NCBI RefSeq assembly: GCF_000600295.1
Contig: NZ_JEMG01000001.1
Span: 2,096,477-2,160,476 of the forward strand
DNA from: Hylemonella gracilis str. Niagara R
GTDB lineage: Bacteria > Pseudomonadota > Gammaproteobacteria > Burkholderiales > Burkholderiaceae_C
DNA: 64,000 nt
Direction: 5' to 3'
Below, piece after piece: positions 33,169 to 42,999 of this stretch (position 1 is its first letter; every line of letters begins with the position of its first letter). Below the pieces are notes generated by a model. It was not told the origin of the DNA. It saw nothing but the letters and a program-made list of their open reading frames with translations, and made no database searches. The translations under genes were made by a program, and so were the position numbers.

Positions 33169-34543
33169 TCAGATCAGAGTGCTTGGGCATCAGGCCTGCC
33201 TCTTGCTCGGCCTCGGTCGGCCCATGTCCCCGGGGGTGAGGCCAGCGGTCATGGGCCACGCCCACGGGCAGGGTGATGGCAAAACGGGCGCCTCCGGTGA
33301 CGGCCTCCTCCAGCACCACGTCACCGCCGTGCACCAGGGCCACGCGGCGCACGATGGACAGGCCCAGGCCGAAACCGCCGGTGTGCCGGTCCCGGCTGGC
33401 ATCCTGGCGGTAAAACGGTTCGAAAACGCGCGCGCGCGCATCGGGGGGGATGCCCGGGCCATCGTCTTCCACGCTCAGCACCAGCGCGCCCGCGGCGCCC
33501 GTCTCGGCGCGCAGCACGATGGTCCGGCGCGCGTACCGGATGCCGTTGCGCAACAAGTTCAGCAAGGCGCGCGCCACCAGCCGGGGGTCACAGACATGCT
33601 GCTCAGGGGCGCCATCGACCACGACGGACAGGTGCAACGCGCGCTCGGCGATGTCATGCACCATGTCCGCGGCCACGCTGTCGATCAGTTCCGTGACCGA
33701 TACCCACATCAGCGCCGCCTGTCCGGCGCCTTGTTCCAGGCGACTCAAGGTCAGCAGTTCGGTGACCAGTTCGTCCAGTTCCCTCACATCCTTGCGCAGT
33801 GCCAGCTGGCGTTCGCGCTCCCGCTCGGAATCTTGGGGCGACTGCAGCAGGGCCAGGCCGAATTCCAGGCGCGCCAGCGGCGTCTTGAGCTCGTGCGAGA
33901 TGCCGTGCATCAGGTCGCGTTGCTGCTGGATGGTGTCCTCGATCTGGCGCGCCATCTCGTTGAACTGACGCGACAGGTCATAGATGTTCGATTTCCTCGA
34001 CGGCTGCACCCGCGTCGACCAACGCCCCGCGCCAAAGGCCCGGGCGGCGTCCTGCAACTTGCGCAGGTCGCGCCAGTGGTAGTGCACCCAGAACAACACG
34101 GAGAACAGCATGGCCAGCGCCACCACGACATAAGCCAGGGCTTGAATGCCGCTGTCGAGCATGTCGAACTTGGATCGGGCGACGAGCCCGTCGGGCAAGG
34201 GCAGGATGTAGTCTGACGTGTACATGCTGAGAAGCACAAGCTTGCCCGCGCGCAGGTCGTTCAATTGTTCCGGGTTCAAGCGTGGCGCGAGATCCTCCAG
34301 CGTCAATAGCTCAAAGCGGGTTCCAGCTTGTCGTCGCAACTCGGCCAGGACCGCTTCCCGCTGCGCGCCGGGATACCGCTGAACGTACTCTTTCAGGACA
34401 AAAGTGAAGGCCCGGAAACTCTCTCGGGCCTCTTCCGTGATGCGTTCACGAAACAACAGGGGGAAGGCGTGGTTGATGAGCGCGACGGACAAGCCCGCGC
34501 CCAACACCACGAGCAGGTACAGCTTGATCAGCGAGCGCAGCAT
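33161..34543 (-). CDS. rstB: RstB-like sensor histidine kinase
   Basis: This 460-residue inner-membrane sensor has a first helix at residues 6-26, a periplasmic sensor of about 105 residues, a second helix near residues 133-152, a HAMP-like linker, an H-box HGISHELKTPLARLEF with the phospho-accepting histidine, an N-box LLRNGIRYA and G-boxes DDGPGIP and GFGLGLS. It abuts the response regulator gene (ATG directly after the regulator stop). The regulator is clearly RstA-like, which supports the RstB name. The signal sensed is not known from sequence. Confidence 0.88.
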   Translation of the reverse strand: MLRSLIKLYLLVVLGAGLSVALINHAFPLLFRERITEEARESFRAFTFVLKEYVQRYPGAQREAVLAELRRQAGTRFELLTLEDLAPRLNPEQLNDLRAGKLVLLSMYTSDYILPLPDGLVARSKFDMLDSGIQALAYVVVALAMLFSVLFWVHYHWRDLRKLQDAARAFGAGRWSTRVQPSRKSNIYDLSRQFNEMARQIEDTIQQQRDLMHGISHELKTPLARLEFGLALLQSPQDSERERERQLALRKDVRELDELVTELLTLSRLEQGAGQAALMWVSVTELIDSVAADMVHDIAERALHLSVVVDGAPEQHVCDPRLVARALLNLLRNGIRYARRTIVLRAETGAAGALVLSVEDDGPGIPPDARARVFEPFYRQDASRDRHTGGFGLGLSIVRRVALVHGGDVVLEEAVTGGARFAITLPVGVAHDRWPHPRGHGPTEAEQEAGLMPKHSDLIR

Positions 34544-35272
34544 TCACTCTTCCCAAGCCGAGGGGCTGAACAGGTAACCCCGGCCCCAGATTGTCTTGAT
34601 CTTGCGTGGTTCGGGCGAGGCATCCTCGAAACGGCGACGCAAGCGCGAAATGCCCGAATCCACCGTGCGGTCCAGACCGTCGAACTCGATGCCGCGCAAT
34701 TGCTTGAGGATGTCGTCGCGGCTGAGCACCTGGCCCGCGGCTCGGGCCAGGACCAGCAGCAGGTTGAATTCGGCCGTCTTCAGCTCGACCGGCTGGCCGC
34801 GCCAGGCCACCGCGCGGTTGGACGGCGAGATGAGCAGCTCGCCGAACACCAGACGCTCGTCGTCCACGGGGGAGGGCGCCGGTTCGGTTGGCTGCGCGCG
34901 CCGCAGCAGGGCGCGGGCGCGCGCCACCAGCACGCGCGGCTCGACGGGTTTGAGCACGTAGTCGTCGGCGCCGACTTCCAGGCCGGCGATCTGGTCGTAC
35001 ACATCGATGCGGGCCGTCAGGATGAGCACGGGCACGTTGGAGAAACGACGCAGCCGGCGGCAGACTTCCATGCCGTCCATGTTCGGCAGCATCAGGTCGA
35101 GGATGACCAGGGCCGGCTGGTGCGCGCGCACAGCCTCTTCGGCCAGGTCGCCGCGACGCACGATCGTCACGGCGAATTCGTAGCCGTCCAGGTATTCCGC
35201 GATCAGCTGCGCGAGACGGTCATCGTCCTCGATCAGCAGCACGGGGTGTTTGAGCGGCGCTGCCTCGGCCAT
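34544..35272 (-). CDS. rstA: RstA-like response regulator
   Basis: The 242-residue OmpR-family regulator has a receiver domain (LLIEDDDRLAQLIAEYL; phospho-acceptor Asp in LVILDLMLPNMDG) and a C-terminal winged helix. The segment GIEFDGLDRTVDSGISRLRR and the end IKTIWGRGYLFSPSAWEE are close to E. coli RstA. The start at 35272 gives the usual length; the longer reading frame to 35416 would extend into the regulatory gap. It is the first gene of the rstA-rstB operon and lies opposite a MipA/OmpV gene that may be its target. Confidence 0.9.
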   Translation of the reverse strand: MAEAAPLKHPVLLIEDDDRLAQLIAEYLDGYEFAVTIVRRGDLAEEAVRAHQPALVILDLMLPNMDGMEVCRRLRRFSNVPVLILTARIDVYDQIAGLEVGADDYVLKPVEPRVLVARARALLRRAQPTEPAPSPVDDERLVFGELLISPSNRAVAWRGQPVELKTAEFNLLLVLARAAGQVLSRDDILKQLRGIEFDGLDRTVDSGISRLRRRFEDASPEPRKIKTIWGRGYLFSPSAWEE

Positions 35273-35378
35273 CGCTTCTCTCCGTCTTGTGTAGTGCTCG
35301 GGTGGTTGATGCCCCGTGACCGCGCGGATTCTAGGTCTTCCCGGGCGCATGGGAGCGCCTGGACAAGCTTGAAGACAA

Positions 35379-35398
35379 TTGCGCACAGATTCGCGCAA
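35379..35398. promoter_or_regulatory. Inverted repeat between rstA and the MipA/OmpV gene
   Basis: TTGCGC and GCGCAA form perfect 6-bp arms with an 8-base spacer in the 193-base divergent gap. A TTGACA hexamer lies just downstream at 35404-35409, facing the MipA/OmpV gene, but no good -10 is found at 16-18 bases. It may be a regulator site; this is inferred from symmetry and position. Confidence 0.35.
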
Positions 35399-35465
35399 CT
35401 TCTTGACAGACACCACCGCGCCGTGTTCCTAGACTAGGGATTCCTACTTTGGAACCCTAACGACC

Positions 35466-36251
35466 ATGCGCCTCTTTGTTTCCTCCCCACTCTTACCCCT
35501 GATGCTGCTGGGCCTGGGCCTCGCGGGACATCCAACGGCCCAGGCCGAGAACGTCTACCTGTTGTCGCTCGCGGGCGGCGTGACGCCGCGCTACGAAGGC
35601 AGCCGGGACTACCAGCCCGTCGTTTTGCCGGTCATCGCCGCCGAGTTCGACAACGGCGTCTTCCTCAATCCGCTGGAGGGTCTGGGCTACCGGACGCAGT
35701 TCTCCCATGGGGTCTTTGCGTCGGTGGCGCTCGGGTACGACGATGGCCGCAGCGACGAAGACCGTTACCTGCTGCCCGGCTCGGACCATTTGAAGGGCAT
35801 GGGCGATGTTCCCGGCTCGACGCTGGTCCTGCTGCAGATCGGCGTGCGCCTGCCGGGCGATCTGAGCTTGAGCGCGACGCTGGACCAGCCGATCACGGAA
35901 ACCGGGCGCGGATGGGGCGGGCGTGTCGATCTGGCGGGACCGGTATGGTCGAAGCCGAGCAACCAGATTTCCCTGACCGGCAGCGTGCACGCCGGCAGCG
36001 ATCGTTATGCCCAGACCTTTTTTGGCGTGACCGACAGGCAGGCGGCGAACAGCCGCTTTGACGCCTACACGCCCCGTGGCGGGGTGGACAGCCTGAGGCT
36101 GACCATCGACTGGACCCACGTGTTCACGCCGCACTGGATGGTGAAAACCACGGGCGGTGTGAGCCGTCTGGTCGGGGATGCCGCCGACAGCCCCATCGTG
36201 CAGTCCAAGGAAAACTACCTGGCCATGACGGCTTTGGTCTACCGCTTCTGA
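35466..36251 (+). CDS. MipA/OmpV family outer-membrane protein
   Basis: The 261-residue protein begins with a signal peptide (MRLFVSSPLLPLMLL... ending AQA) and continues as an antiparallel-barrel-type sequence ending in the aromatic YRF, the signature of outer-membrane barrels. The segments GVTPRYEGSRDYQPVVLPVI and YDDGRSDEDRYLLPGSDHLKGMGDVPGS are characteristic of the MipA/OmpV family (MltA-interacting or porin-like scaffolds). It is divergent from rstA, so regulation by that two-component system is plausible. Confidence 0.9.
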   Translation: MRLFVSSPLLPLMLLGLGLAGHPTAQAENVYLLSLAGGVTPRYEGSRDYQPVVLPVIAAEFDNGVFLNPLEGLGYRTQFSHGVFASVALGYDDGRSDEDRYLLPGSDHLKGMGDVPGSTLVLLQIGVRLPGDLSLSATLDQPITETGRGWGGRVDLAGPVWSKPSNQISLTGSVHAGSDRYAQTFFGVTDRQAANSRFDAYTPRGGVDSLRLTIDWTHVFTPHWMVKTTGGVSRLVGDAADSPIVQSKENYLAMTALVYRF

Positions 36252-36269
36252 CCCACAGGCAGGACTGCC

Positions 36270-36425
36270 ATGACCGTGCAAACGACCCAACCGTCGACGG
36301 CGGGGGCAAAAGCAAGGCAACTGATGGGCCTCTGCGCCTGGATCGTCCTGGATGCGCTCGCATCCTGGGTGTGGTCTTTGGCGGGTGGGCGAGCCGCTGG
36401 ACTGCTCTGCCACGAACGCGACTGA
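36270..36425 (+). CDS. Possible small membrane protein
   Basis: A 51-codon open frame follows the MipA/OmpV gene by 18 bases on the same strand. It contains one moderately hydrophobic stretch (LCAWIVLDALASWVWSLAGG). The ribosome site is weak (AGGCAGGA about 8 bases upstream) and I recognise no family. It could be a genuine small gene or a chance reading frame. Confidence 0.3.
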   Translation: MTVQTTQPSTAGAKARQLMGLCAWIVLDALASWVWSLAGGRAAGLLCHERD

Positions 36426-36427
36426 AG

Positions 36428-36449
36428 GTCGGCTGAAAAGACAGCCGAC
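36428..36449. terminator. Hairpin between convergent genes
   Basis: GTCGGCTG and CAGCCGAC form a perfect 8-bp stem with loop AAAAGA, between the MipA/OmpV side and the end of fabI. No T-run is adjacent; it may still help to end both transcripts. Confidence 0.4.
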
Positions 36450-36470
36450 CCACGCGCCGTCTGGCGCCGC

Positions 36471-37256
36471 TCAGGCCATGCCGGCCGTCACCTTGCTGTA
36501 GCCGCCGTCCACGTAGGTGATCTCACCCGACACGCCGGCCGCCAGGTCGGACAGCAGGAAGGCGGCGACATTGCCCACGTCCTCGATCGTCACGTTGCGG
36601 CGGATCGGCGCGGCCGCGGCCACGGCCGAGAGCATCTTGCCGAAGTCCTTGATGCCGCTGGCCGCCAGAGTCTTGATGGGACCGGCGGAAATGCCGTTGG
36701 CGCGCAGGCCGCGCTGTTGGGAACCCAGCGATTCGGCCAGATACCGCACCGAGGCTTCCAGCGAAGCCTTGGCCAGACCCATGGTGTTGTAGTTGGGCAC
36801 CACGCGTTCGGCGCCCAGGTAGGTCAGCGTCAGCGCGGCCGCCTTGTCGTTCAGATAGGGCAGGGCCGCCTTGGCCATGGCCGGGAAGCTGTAGGCGCTG
36901 ATGTCGTGGGCGATCTTGAAGCCTTCGCGCGACAGGCCTTCCAGGAAATCGCCCGCGATCGCCTCACGCGGCGCGAAACCGATGGCGTGGACAAAACCGT
37001 CGATCTTGGGCCAAGTTGCTGAAAGATCCTTGAACAGGTTCTCGATCTGCGCATCGTCGCCGACGTCGCAATCGAAGATCAGCTTGGAGCCGAACTCGGC
37101 GGCGAATTCGGTGATCCGGTCCTTGAAGCGCTCGCCCACGTAACTGAAAGCCAGTTCAGCGCCTTGCGCATGGCAGGCCTTGGCGATGCCGTAGGCGATG
37201 GAGCGGTTGCTCAGCACGCCGGTGATGAGCAGCTTCTTGCCGGTCAGAAAACCCAT
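36471..37256 (-). CDS. fabI: Enoyl-[acyl-carrier-protein] reductase (NADH)
   Basis: FabI catalyses the last step of each fatty-acid elongation round. The 261-residue protein shows the FabI-type nucleotide motif [15 protein letters not shown], the catalytic Tyr and Lys spaced by six residues in YNTMGLAKA, and [13 protein letters not shown] in the substrate loop. The start at 37256 removes 75 unconserved upstream codons. It is divergent from the peptide importer operon, with 121 bases between starts. Confidence 0.97.
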   Translation of the reverse strand: MGFLTGKKLLITGVLSNRSIAYGIAKACHAQGAELAFSYVGERFKDRITEFAAEFGSKLIFDCDVGDDAQIENLFKDLSATWPKIDGFVHAIGFAPREAIAGDFLEGLSREGFKIAHDISAYSFPAMAKAALPYLNDKAAALTLTYLGAERVVPNYNTMGLAKASLEASVRYLAESLGSQQRGLRANGISAGPIKTLAASGIKDFGKMLSAVAAAAPIRRNVTIEDVGNVAAFLLSDLAAGVSGEITYVDGGYSKVTAGMA

Positions 37257-37377
37257 GGTTCTTCTCTCCTGTGGAATAGAGGTGTTGGTGTCGATGTCGA
37301 TGCAGCGTGGCGGCACCCGCCGCAAGTGGATGGCCTCACCGTTGCCGGCCGCGCTGAACGTGGTGCAGAATTGTCGC

Positions 37378-39189
37378 ATGCGGTTCTGCTTGATTTTTCT
37401 CCTCTGGCTGGGTCTTGCACCGGCCTGGGCGGCACATGGGTATGCCCTGTGGGATGACTTGAAGTACCCGCCCGGCTTCACCCACTTCGATTATGTGAAT
37501 CCCGACGCCCCCAAGGGCGGCGAACTGCGCATGGTCAGCAACCTGCGCTATTCCACCTTTGACAAATACAACCCCTACACCATCAAAGGCTCGCCTCCGG
37601 CTTACCTGGGCCAGCTGATTTTCGAAACCTTGCTCGTCGGCTCGATGGACGAGACGGCTTCCGCCTACGGCCTGCTGGCCGAAAGCGTGGATGTGCCCAA
37701 GGACCGCCTCAGCGCCATCTTCCGCCTGCGGGCCGAGGCACGTTTCCACGACGGTAAACCCGTGCAAGCAGCCGACGTCAAGCACAGTTACGAGACTTTG
37801 ATCGGTCCGTATGCCATGCCCAGCTACGCCACCCTGCTGCACGAGGTGGCGGGCCTGGATGTGCTGGACGCGCGCACGGTCCGCTTTCGCTTCAAGGTGC
37901 CCAACCGGGAGTTGCCGCTGATCGTGGGCAGCATCCCCATCTTCAGCCGCGATTGGGGGCGTCAGACCGATGGCAAGCCCAAGCGCTTCGATGAGATTGT
38001 GACGGACACGCCCATCGGCAGCGGACCGTACCGCATCGGCCCCGTCCGTTTCGGACGCGACATCACCTATGTGCGTGACCCCCAATATTGGGGCAGTCGG
38101 CTGAACGTGAATCGGGGCGCCAACAACTTTGACCGCATCACGGTCAAGATCTACAAGGACCACACCGCGCGGCTCGAAGCGCTCAAGGCCGGGGAATTCG
38201 ACTTCATGACCATCTATTCGGCAGGCGATTGGGCGCGCCGCATCGATGGCAAGCTGTTTCGTCAGGGCGTGCTGGTGAAGAAGGAACTGGCGCACCTGCT
38301 TCCGGCTGGCTTTCAGAGCTACGTGCTCAACACGCGGCGTCCGCAGCTGAAGGACCCCCGCGTGCGCGAGGCGCTGGGCCTGGCCATCGACTACGAATGG
38401 ATGAACCGCCAGATGTTCTACGGCAGCTATCCGCGGGTGCAAGACCTCTTCGGCAACACCCAATGTCAGGCCACGGGTTTGCCGAGCCCAGAAGAAATGG
38501 CCTTGCTCGCGCCCTGGCGCGGCAAAGTGCCGGACGCCGTGTTTGGCCCCATGTACACGCCGCCCACCACGGAAGGCGAGGGCCAGTCGCTGCGGAACAA
38601 CCTGCTCCGCGCGCGCCAGCTGCTGGCCGACGCGGGCTGGACCTACCGCGATGGTGCCCTACGCAACGCCCAGGGTGATCCCCTGGTGCTGGAATACCTC
38701 GACAGCCGTGAAGGCGGCCTGCGCGGCGTTACGCCTTGGGCGCGCAACCTGGAGAAGCTGGGCATCGTCCTGCGTTTCGTAGCGGTGGACTATGCCCTGT
38801 ACATGCAGCGCCTGGACAAGTTCGACTTCGACATCATCTCGCTGGCTTACCAGGGCACGCACAACCCTGGACAGGAAATGCTGGAGTATTTCGGTAGCCA
38901 GCGCGCGGACGTGGAGGCTTCCAGCAACCTCACGGGCACCAAGAGCCCGGCAGTGGACGCCCTGGTCACCGCGATGACCAGGGCGCGCGACAAGGCCGAG
39001 TTGCTGCCGGCCTGCCGCGCGCTGGATCGGGTGATCATGCACAGCCACTACCTGATCCCGCAGTGGACCCTGTCCTCGCACCGCATGGTGTACAACCAGC
39101 AGCGGCTGAACTACAAGGAACCCATGCCTCCCTATGCCCGGGCGGAGGAATGGTTGATGTCGTCCTGGTGGTTCCTGCCCAAGCCCTGA
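37378..39189 (+). CDS. yejA: Yej-type peptide ABC transporter, substrate-binding protein
   Basis: The 603-residue periplasmic binding protein has a signal peptide ([18 protein letters not shown]) followed by [32 protein letters not shown], typical of YejA, and the SBP_bac_5 fold. It would capture oligopeptides or peptide-like molecules such as microcin C-type compounds. The ATG at 37378 is selected because it starts the signal peptide. It is the first gene of the four-gene yejABEF-like operon, with the next gene beginning at its stop. Confidence 0.93.
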   Translation: MRFCLIFLLWLGLAPAWAAHGYALWDDLKYPPGFTHFDYVNPDAPKGGELRMVSNLRYSTFDKYNPYTIKGSPPAYLGQLIFETLLVGSMDETASAYGLLAESVDVPKDRLSAIFRLRAEARFHDGKPVQAADVKHSYETLIGPYAMPSYATLLHEVAGLDVLDARTVRFRFKVPNRELPLIVGSIPIFSRDWGRQTDGKPKRFDEIVTDTPIGSGPYRIGPVRFGRDITYVRDPQYWGSRLNVNRGANNFDRITVKIYKDHTARLEALKAGEFDFMTIYSAGDWARRIDGKLFRQGVLVKKELAHLLPAGFQSYVLNTRRPQLKDPRVREALGLAIDYEWMNRQMFYGSYPRVQDLFGNTQCQATGLPSPEEMALLAPWRGKVPDAVFGPMYTPPTTEGEGQSLRNNLLRARQLLADAGWTYRDGALRNAQGDPLVLEYLDSREGGLRGVTPWARNLEKLGIVLRFVAVDYALYMQRLDKFDFDIISLAYQGTHNPGQEMLEYFGSQRADVEASSNLTGTKSPAVDALVTAMTRARDKAELLPACRALDRVIMHSHYLIPQWTLSSHRMVYNQQRLNYKEPMPPYARAEEWLMSSWWFLPKP

Positions 39190-39195
39190 GTGCCC

Positions 39196-40227
39196 ATGTT
39201 CGCTTACATCGTCAAACGCCTGCTGCTGATGTTGCCCACCATGCTGGGCGTGCTGCTGCTCACCTTCGTGGTGATCCAGTTCGTGCCCGGTGGCCCGGTG
39301 GAGCAGTACTTGGTGGAGGCGCGCACCGCTGCCGGGCGTGGCGGCACGGAATCGGGCGGCATCAGCTACCGCGGGGACCAGGGCGTGGACCCGCAGCGCT
39401 TGGAACAGATCAAGGCCCTTTACGGCTTCGACAAACCTGCGCACGAGCGTTTTTTCCAAATGCTCGGCCAATTCGCGCGGCTGGATCTGGGGCGCAGCTT
39501 CTTCCAGAACAAGGATGTTTGGGAGCTGATCGTCGAGAAATTGCCCGTCTCCATCAGCCTGGGCCTGTGGACCTTTTTCATCAGCTACCTGGTGGCCGTG
39601 CCGCTGGGCGTGGCCAAGGCGGTGCGGGCGGGCTCGCGCTTCGACCTGGTGACCACGTTGATTGTCCTGGTGGGCTACGCCATTCCGGGTTTCGTGCTGG
39701 GCGTGGCCTTGCTGGTGATCTTTGGCGGGCAGTTGCAGTGGTTCCCGTTGCGTGGACTCACCTCGTCCAACTGGGAAGAACTGTCCTGGGGCGCGCGCAT
39801 CGTAGATTACCTCTGGCACATCACCTTACCCGTCATAGCCATGGTTCTGGGCAGTTTCGCGGTGACGGCCATGTTGACCAAGAACGCCTTCCTTGAGGAA
39901 ATCCGCAAGCAATACGTGCTCACGGCCCGTGCCAAGGGCCTGACGGAACGACAGGTGCTCTGGAAGCATGTCTTTCGCAATGCCTTGATTCCCATCGTCA
40001 CGGGCTTTCCGGCGGCTTTCATCGGTGCCTTCTTCGCGGGCTCATTGCTGATCGAAACCCTGTTCTCGCTGGACGGCCTGGGCCTGTTGAGTTACGAGAG
40101 CGTGATCCGCCGCGACTACCCCGTGGTGCTGGGCACCCTGTACCTGTTCACGCTGATCGGCTTGCTGACCAAGCTGATCAGCGACCTCTGCTACGTGTGG
40201 GTGGACCCGCGCGTGAAATTTGACTGA
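39196..40227 (+). CDS. yejB: Yej-type ABC transporter permease B
   Basis: This inner-membrane permease (343 residues from ATG 39196; a GTG at 39190 directly after the yejA stop is an alternative) has the first helix VKRLLLMLPTMLGVLLLTFVV and five further helices. The EAA-type coupling loop is seen as TARAKGLTERQVLWKHVFRNAL. The large extracytoplasmic loop between helices 1 and 2 is typical of YejB. Confidence 0.93.
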   Translation: MFAYIVKRLLLMLPTMLGVLLLTFVVIQFVPGGPVEQYLVEARTAAGRGGTESGGISYRGDQGVDPQRLEQIKALYGFDKPAHERFFQMLGQFARLDLGRSFFQNKDVWELIVEKLPVSISLGLWTFFISYLVAVPLGVAKAVRAGSRFDLVTTLIVLVGYAIPGFVLGVALLVIFGGQLQWFPLRGLTSSNWEELSWGARIVDYLWHITLPVIAMVLGSFAVTAMLTKNAFLEEIRKQYVLTARAKGLTERQVLWKHVFRNALIPIVTGFPAAFIGAFFAGSLLIETLFSLDGLGLLSYESVIRRDYPVVLGTLYLFTLIGLLTKLISDLCYVWVDPRVKFD

Positions 40228-40231
40228 AGGC

Positions 40232-41365
40232 ATGACCCGTTCCACCCCCGTGGCCATGACGCCTACACCGAGCCAGGCCCCAGCCCCGTCCGCCCCCGGA
40301 CGCTCCCTGTCGCCCACGCGTAGGGCTTGGCTGCGTTTCCGGCGCAACCGCCTGGGCTTCTACAGCCTGATGATCTTCGTGTCACTGGTGCTGCTCAGCC
40401 TGTGCGCGGAGCTGATCAGCAACGATCGGCCGCTGATCGTGCGCTACGAAGGGCAGACCTACTTTCCCATGCTCAAGGACTACCCCGAGACCACCTTCGG
40501 GGGGGACTTCGAGACGCCCACCGACTACCTCGATCCCTACATCCAGGAGCGCCTCAGCGCGGGGCGCAACTGGGTGCTGTACACCCTTAATCCCTACGGG
40601 CCGAACACGCTCAATTACTTCGCCAAATCGCCCAACCCCTCGGCGCCCACGGCGGACAACTGGTTGGGCACGGACGATCGGGGGCGTGACCTGCTGGCGC
40701 AGCTGCTGTACGGTTTTCGGGTGAGCGTGCTGTTTGCGCTGGCGCTCACCGTCACAGGCGTGGTGCTGGGTGTGTTCACGGGCGCCATCCAGGGCTTCTT
40801 CGGGGGCAAGACGGACCTGGCTTTCCAGCGCTTCATCGAGATCTGGGGTTCCATGCCCGAGCTCTACCTGCTCATCATCTTCAGCGCCGTGTTCGCGCCC
40901 AGTGTGTCGCTCTTGCTGATCCTGTTGAGCCTGTTCGGCTGGATGGGCCTGTCCGACTACGTGCGCGCGGAGTTCCTGCGCAACCGCCAGCTCGACTACG
41001 TGCGCGCGGCACGTGCCCTGGGCCTGTCCCATGCGCAGATCATCTGGCGGCATGTGCTGCCCAACAGCTTGACGCCCGTGGTGACCTTCCTGCCTTTCCG
41101 CATGAGCGCGGCCATTCTTGCGCTGACCTCGCTCGATTTCCTGGGTCTGGGCGTGCCGCCCGGCACCCCCTCGCTGGGCGAACTGCTGGCCCAGGGCAAG
41201 AACAGCATCGACGCCTGGTGGATTTCCTTGTCCACCTTCGCCGTGCTGGTGCTGACGCTGCTGCTGTTGACCTTCATGGGTGATGCGCTGCGCGATGCGC
41301 TGGATCCCCGCAAGCGGGACGTCAGTCCACCCGCGCCCGCGCAGACCGGGAAGGCCGCCCCATGA
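40232..41365 (+). CDS. yejE: Yej-type ABC transporter permease E
   Basis: The 377-residue second permease starts at ATG 40232 (a TTG at 40220 would overlap the yejB end). An N-terminal cytoplasmic tail of about 40 residues leads into FRRNRLGFYSLMIFVSLVLLSL, then a long periplasmic segment, then a helix bundle with the coupling loop ARALGLSHAQIIWRHVLPNSL. Its last four bases overlap the next gene (ATGA). Confidence 0.93.
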   Translation: MTRSTPVAMTPTPSQAPAPSAPGRSLSPTRRAWLRFRRNRLGFYSLMIFVSLVLLSLCAELISNDRPLIVRYEGQTYFPMLKDYPETTFGGDFETPTDYLDPYIQERLSAGRNWVLYTLNPYGPNTLNYFAKSPNPSAPTADNWLGTDDRGRDLLAQLLYGFRVSVLFALALTVTGVVLGVFTGAIQGFFGGKTDLAFQRFIEIWGSMPELYLLIIFSAVFAPSVSLLLILLSLFGWMGLSDYVRAEFLRNRQLDYVRAARALGLSHAQIIWRHVLPNSLTPVVTFLPFRMSAAILALTSLDFLGLGVPPGTPSLGELLAQGKNSIDAWWISLSTFAVLVLTLLLLTFMGDALRDALDPRKRDVSPPAPAQTGKAAP

Positions 41366-42993
41366 GTGTGTTGTTGCAAGTCCAGAACCTGCAGGTCGCC
41401 TTCGACGGCAAGGCGGTTGTCCACGGCATCGATTTTGAGATTGCGGCCGGCGAAAAGATCGCCCTGGTGGGTGAATCCGGCTCGGGCAAGACGGTCACGG
41501 CCTTGAGTCTGCTGCGCTTGCTGGGCGATGCGCAGGTGAGCGGCTCGGCGCAGTTTGCAGGGGTCGAAGGCAGCCCTGGCCCGGTCGACTTGCTGCAGTT
41601 GGGTGAACGCGCCTTGCGCGGCGTGCGGGGGCGCGACATCGCGATGATCTTCCAGGAGCCCATGACGGCCCTGAACCCGCTCTACCCGGTGGGAGAGCAG
41701 ATCGCGGAGGTCTTGCAGATCAAGCTGGGGATGGGGCGCAAGGCGGCCTGGGCGAGAGCCCTTGAGTTGTTGGTGGACACCGGTATTGCGGAACCAGCGC
41801 GGCGTGCGGCGGCCTATCCGCACCAACTCAGTGGCGGCCAGCGCCAGCGCGCCCTGATCGCCATGGCCTTGGCCTGTCAGCCACGCCTGTTGCTGGCGGA
41901 CGAGCCCACGACCGCGCTCGACGTGAGCCTGCGCGGACAGATCCTGGACCTGCTCGATGGTTTGCAGCGCCAGCACGGCATGGCCGTGTTGATGATCACG
42001 CACGACCTCAACCTGGTGCGCCGTTTCGCGCAGCGTGTCATCGTGATGGAGAACGGGCACATCGTGGAGCAGGGGCCGGTGAACGAGGTGTTCGCCCGAC
42101 CTCGGCACGCGTACACCCAGGGGTTGATCGCCAGCAAGCCGGCGCGCGACGTGCTGGAAACACCGCCTCATGCCTCGGACACGGCAAGCCCGCTGCTGGA
42201 AGCGCGTGGCTTGCGGGTGCGTTATCCGATCCCCCGGCCCGGTCTGCGCGGCTGGTTCGGGCGGGGTGAATTCGTTGCCGTGCAGGGCGCTGATTTCGAA
42301 CTGCGCCCCGGTCGCACCCTGGGTGTGATCGGGGAGTCGGGGTCGGGCAAATCCACCCTGGCGCTGGCCGCCCTGGGCCTGTTGCCGCTCGGCGATGTGG
42401 GGGGTGAATTGCGCATCCTGGGGCAAAAATGGAGCAAAAATCAGAAGGAAAACAAGGACTTGCGAGGCAAAGTTCAAGTCGTTTTCCAGGACCCGTTTTC
42501 CTCACTGTCGCCGCGTCGCACGGTGGAGGAAATCGTGGGCGAGGGCCTGGGTGTGCACATGCCTGAGCTGGATGCGGCAGGGCGCCGGGCCCGGGTGGTG
42601 CAGGTGCTTGCCGAGGTCGGTATGGACGAGCGGCAGTTCCCCGGCTTTCTGCAGCGCTACCCGCATGAGTTTTCAGGCGGCCAGCGCCAACGCATCGCGA
42701 TCGCGCGGGCACTGGCGGTGCGGCCACGCCTCTTGGTGCTGGACGAGCCGACCAGCGCGCTGGATGTGAGCATCCAGAAGCAGGTGCTGGAACTGCTGCA
42801 GCGCCTGCAGCGTGACCATGGCCTGGCTTACCTGCTCATCACGCACGATGTGGACGTGATCCGCGCGATGGCGCACGAGGTGCTGGTCATGCAGGCTGGA
42901 AAGGTGGTCGAAGCCGGCCCGGCGCTGGCTTTGCTGGACGCACCCAGGCATCCGTACACGCAGACCCTGGTGCGTGCCGCAGGCCCATCTTGA
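41362..42993 (+). CDS. yejF: Yej-type ABC transporter, fused ATP-binding protein
   Basis: The 543-residue ATPase has two nucleotide-binding domains: Walker A GESGSGKT near residue 38 and a second GESGSGKST near residue 325; signatures LSGGQRQRALIAMA and FSGGQRQRIAIARA; Walker B LLLADEPTTALD and LLVLDEPTSALD. Fused domains of the OppD/OppF type are diagnostic of YejF. It is coupled to yejE by a four-base overlap and completes the importer. Confidence 0.95.
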   Translation: MSVLLQVQNLQVAFDGKAVVHGIDFEIAAGEKIALVGESGSGKTVTALSLLRLLGDAQVSGSAQFAGVEGSPGPVDLLQLGERALRGVRGRDIAMIFQEPMTALNPLYPVGEQIAEVLQIKLGMGRKAAWARALELLVDTGIAEPARRAAAYPHQLSGGQRQRALIAMALACQPRLLLADEPTTALDVSLRGQILDLLDGLQRQHGMAVLMITHDLNLVRRFAQRVIVMENGHIVEQGPVNEVFARPRHAYTQGLIASKPARDVLETPPHASDTASPLLEARGLRVRYPIPRPGLRGWFGRGEFVAVQGADFELRPGRTLGVIGESGSGKSTLALAALGLLPLGDVGGELRILGQKWSKNQKENKDLRGKVQVVFQDPFSSLSPRRTVEEIVGEGLGVHMPELDAAGRRARVVQVLAEVGMDERQFPGFLQRYPHEFSGGQRQRIAIARALAVRPRLLVLDEPTSALDVSIQKQVLELLQRLQRDHGLAYLLITHDVDVIRAMAHEVLVMQAGKVVEAGPALALLDAPRHPYTQTLVRAAGPS

Positions 42994-42999
42994 ACCGTC

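Noticed and set aside
35404-35436. TTGACA and TAGACT before the MipA/OmpV gene as a sigma-70 promoter
   Set aside because: The spacing is 21 bases, too long for a normal promoter, and no better -10 is found at 16-18 bases.
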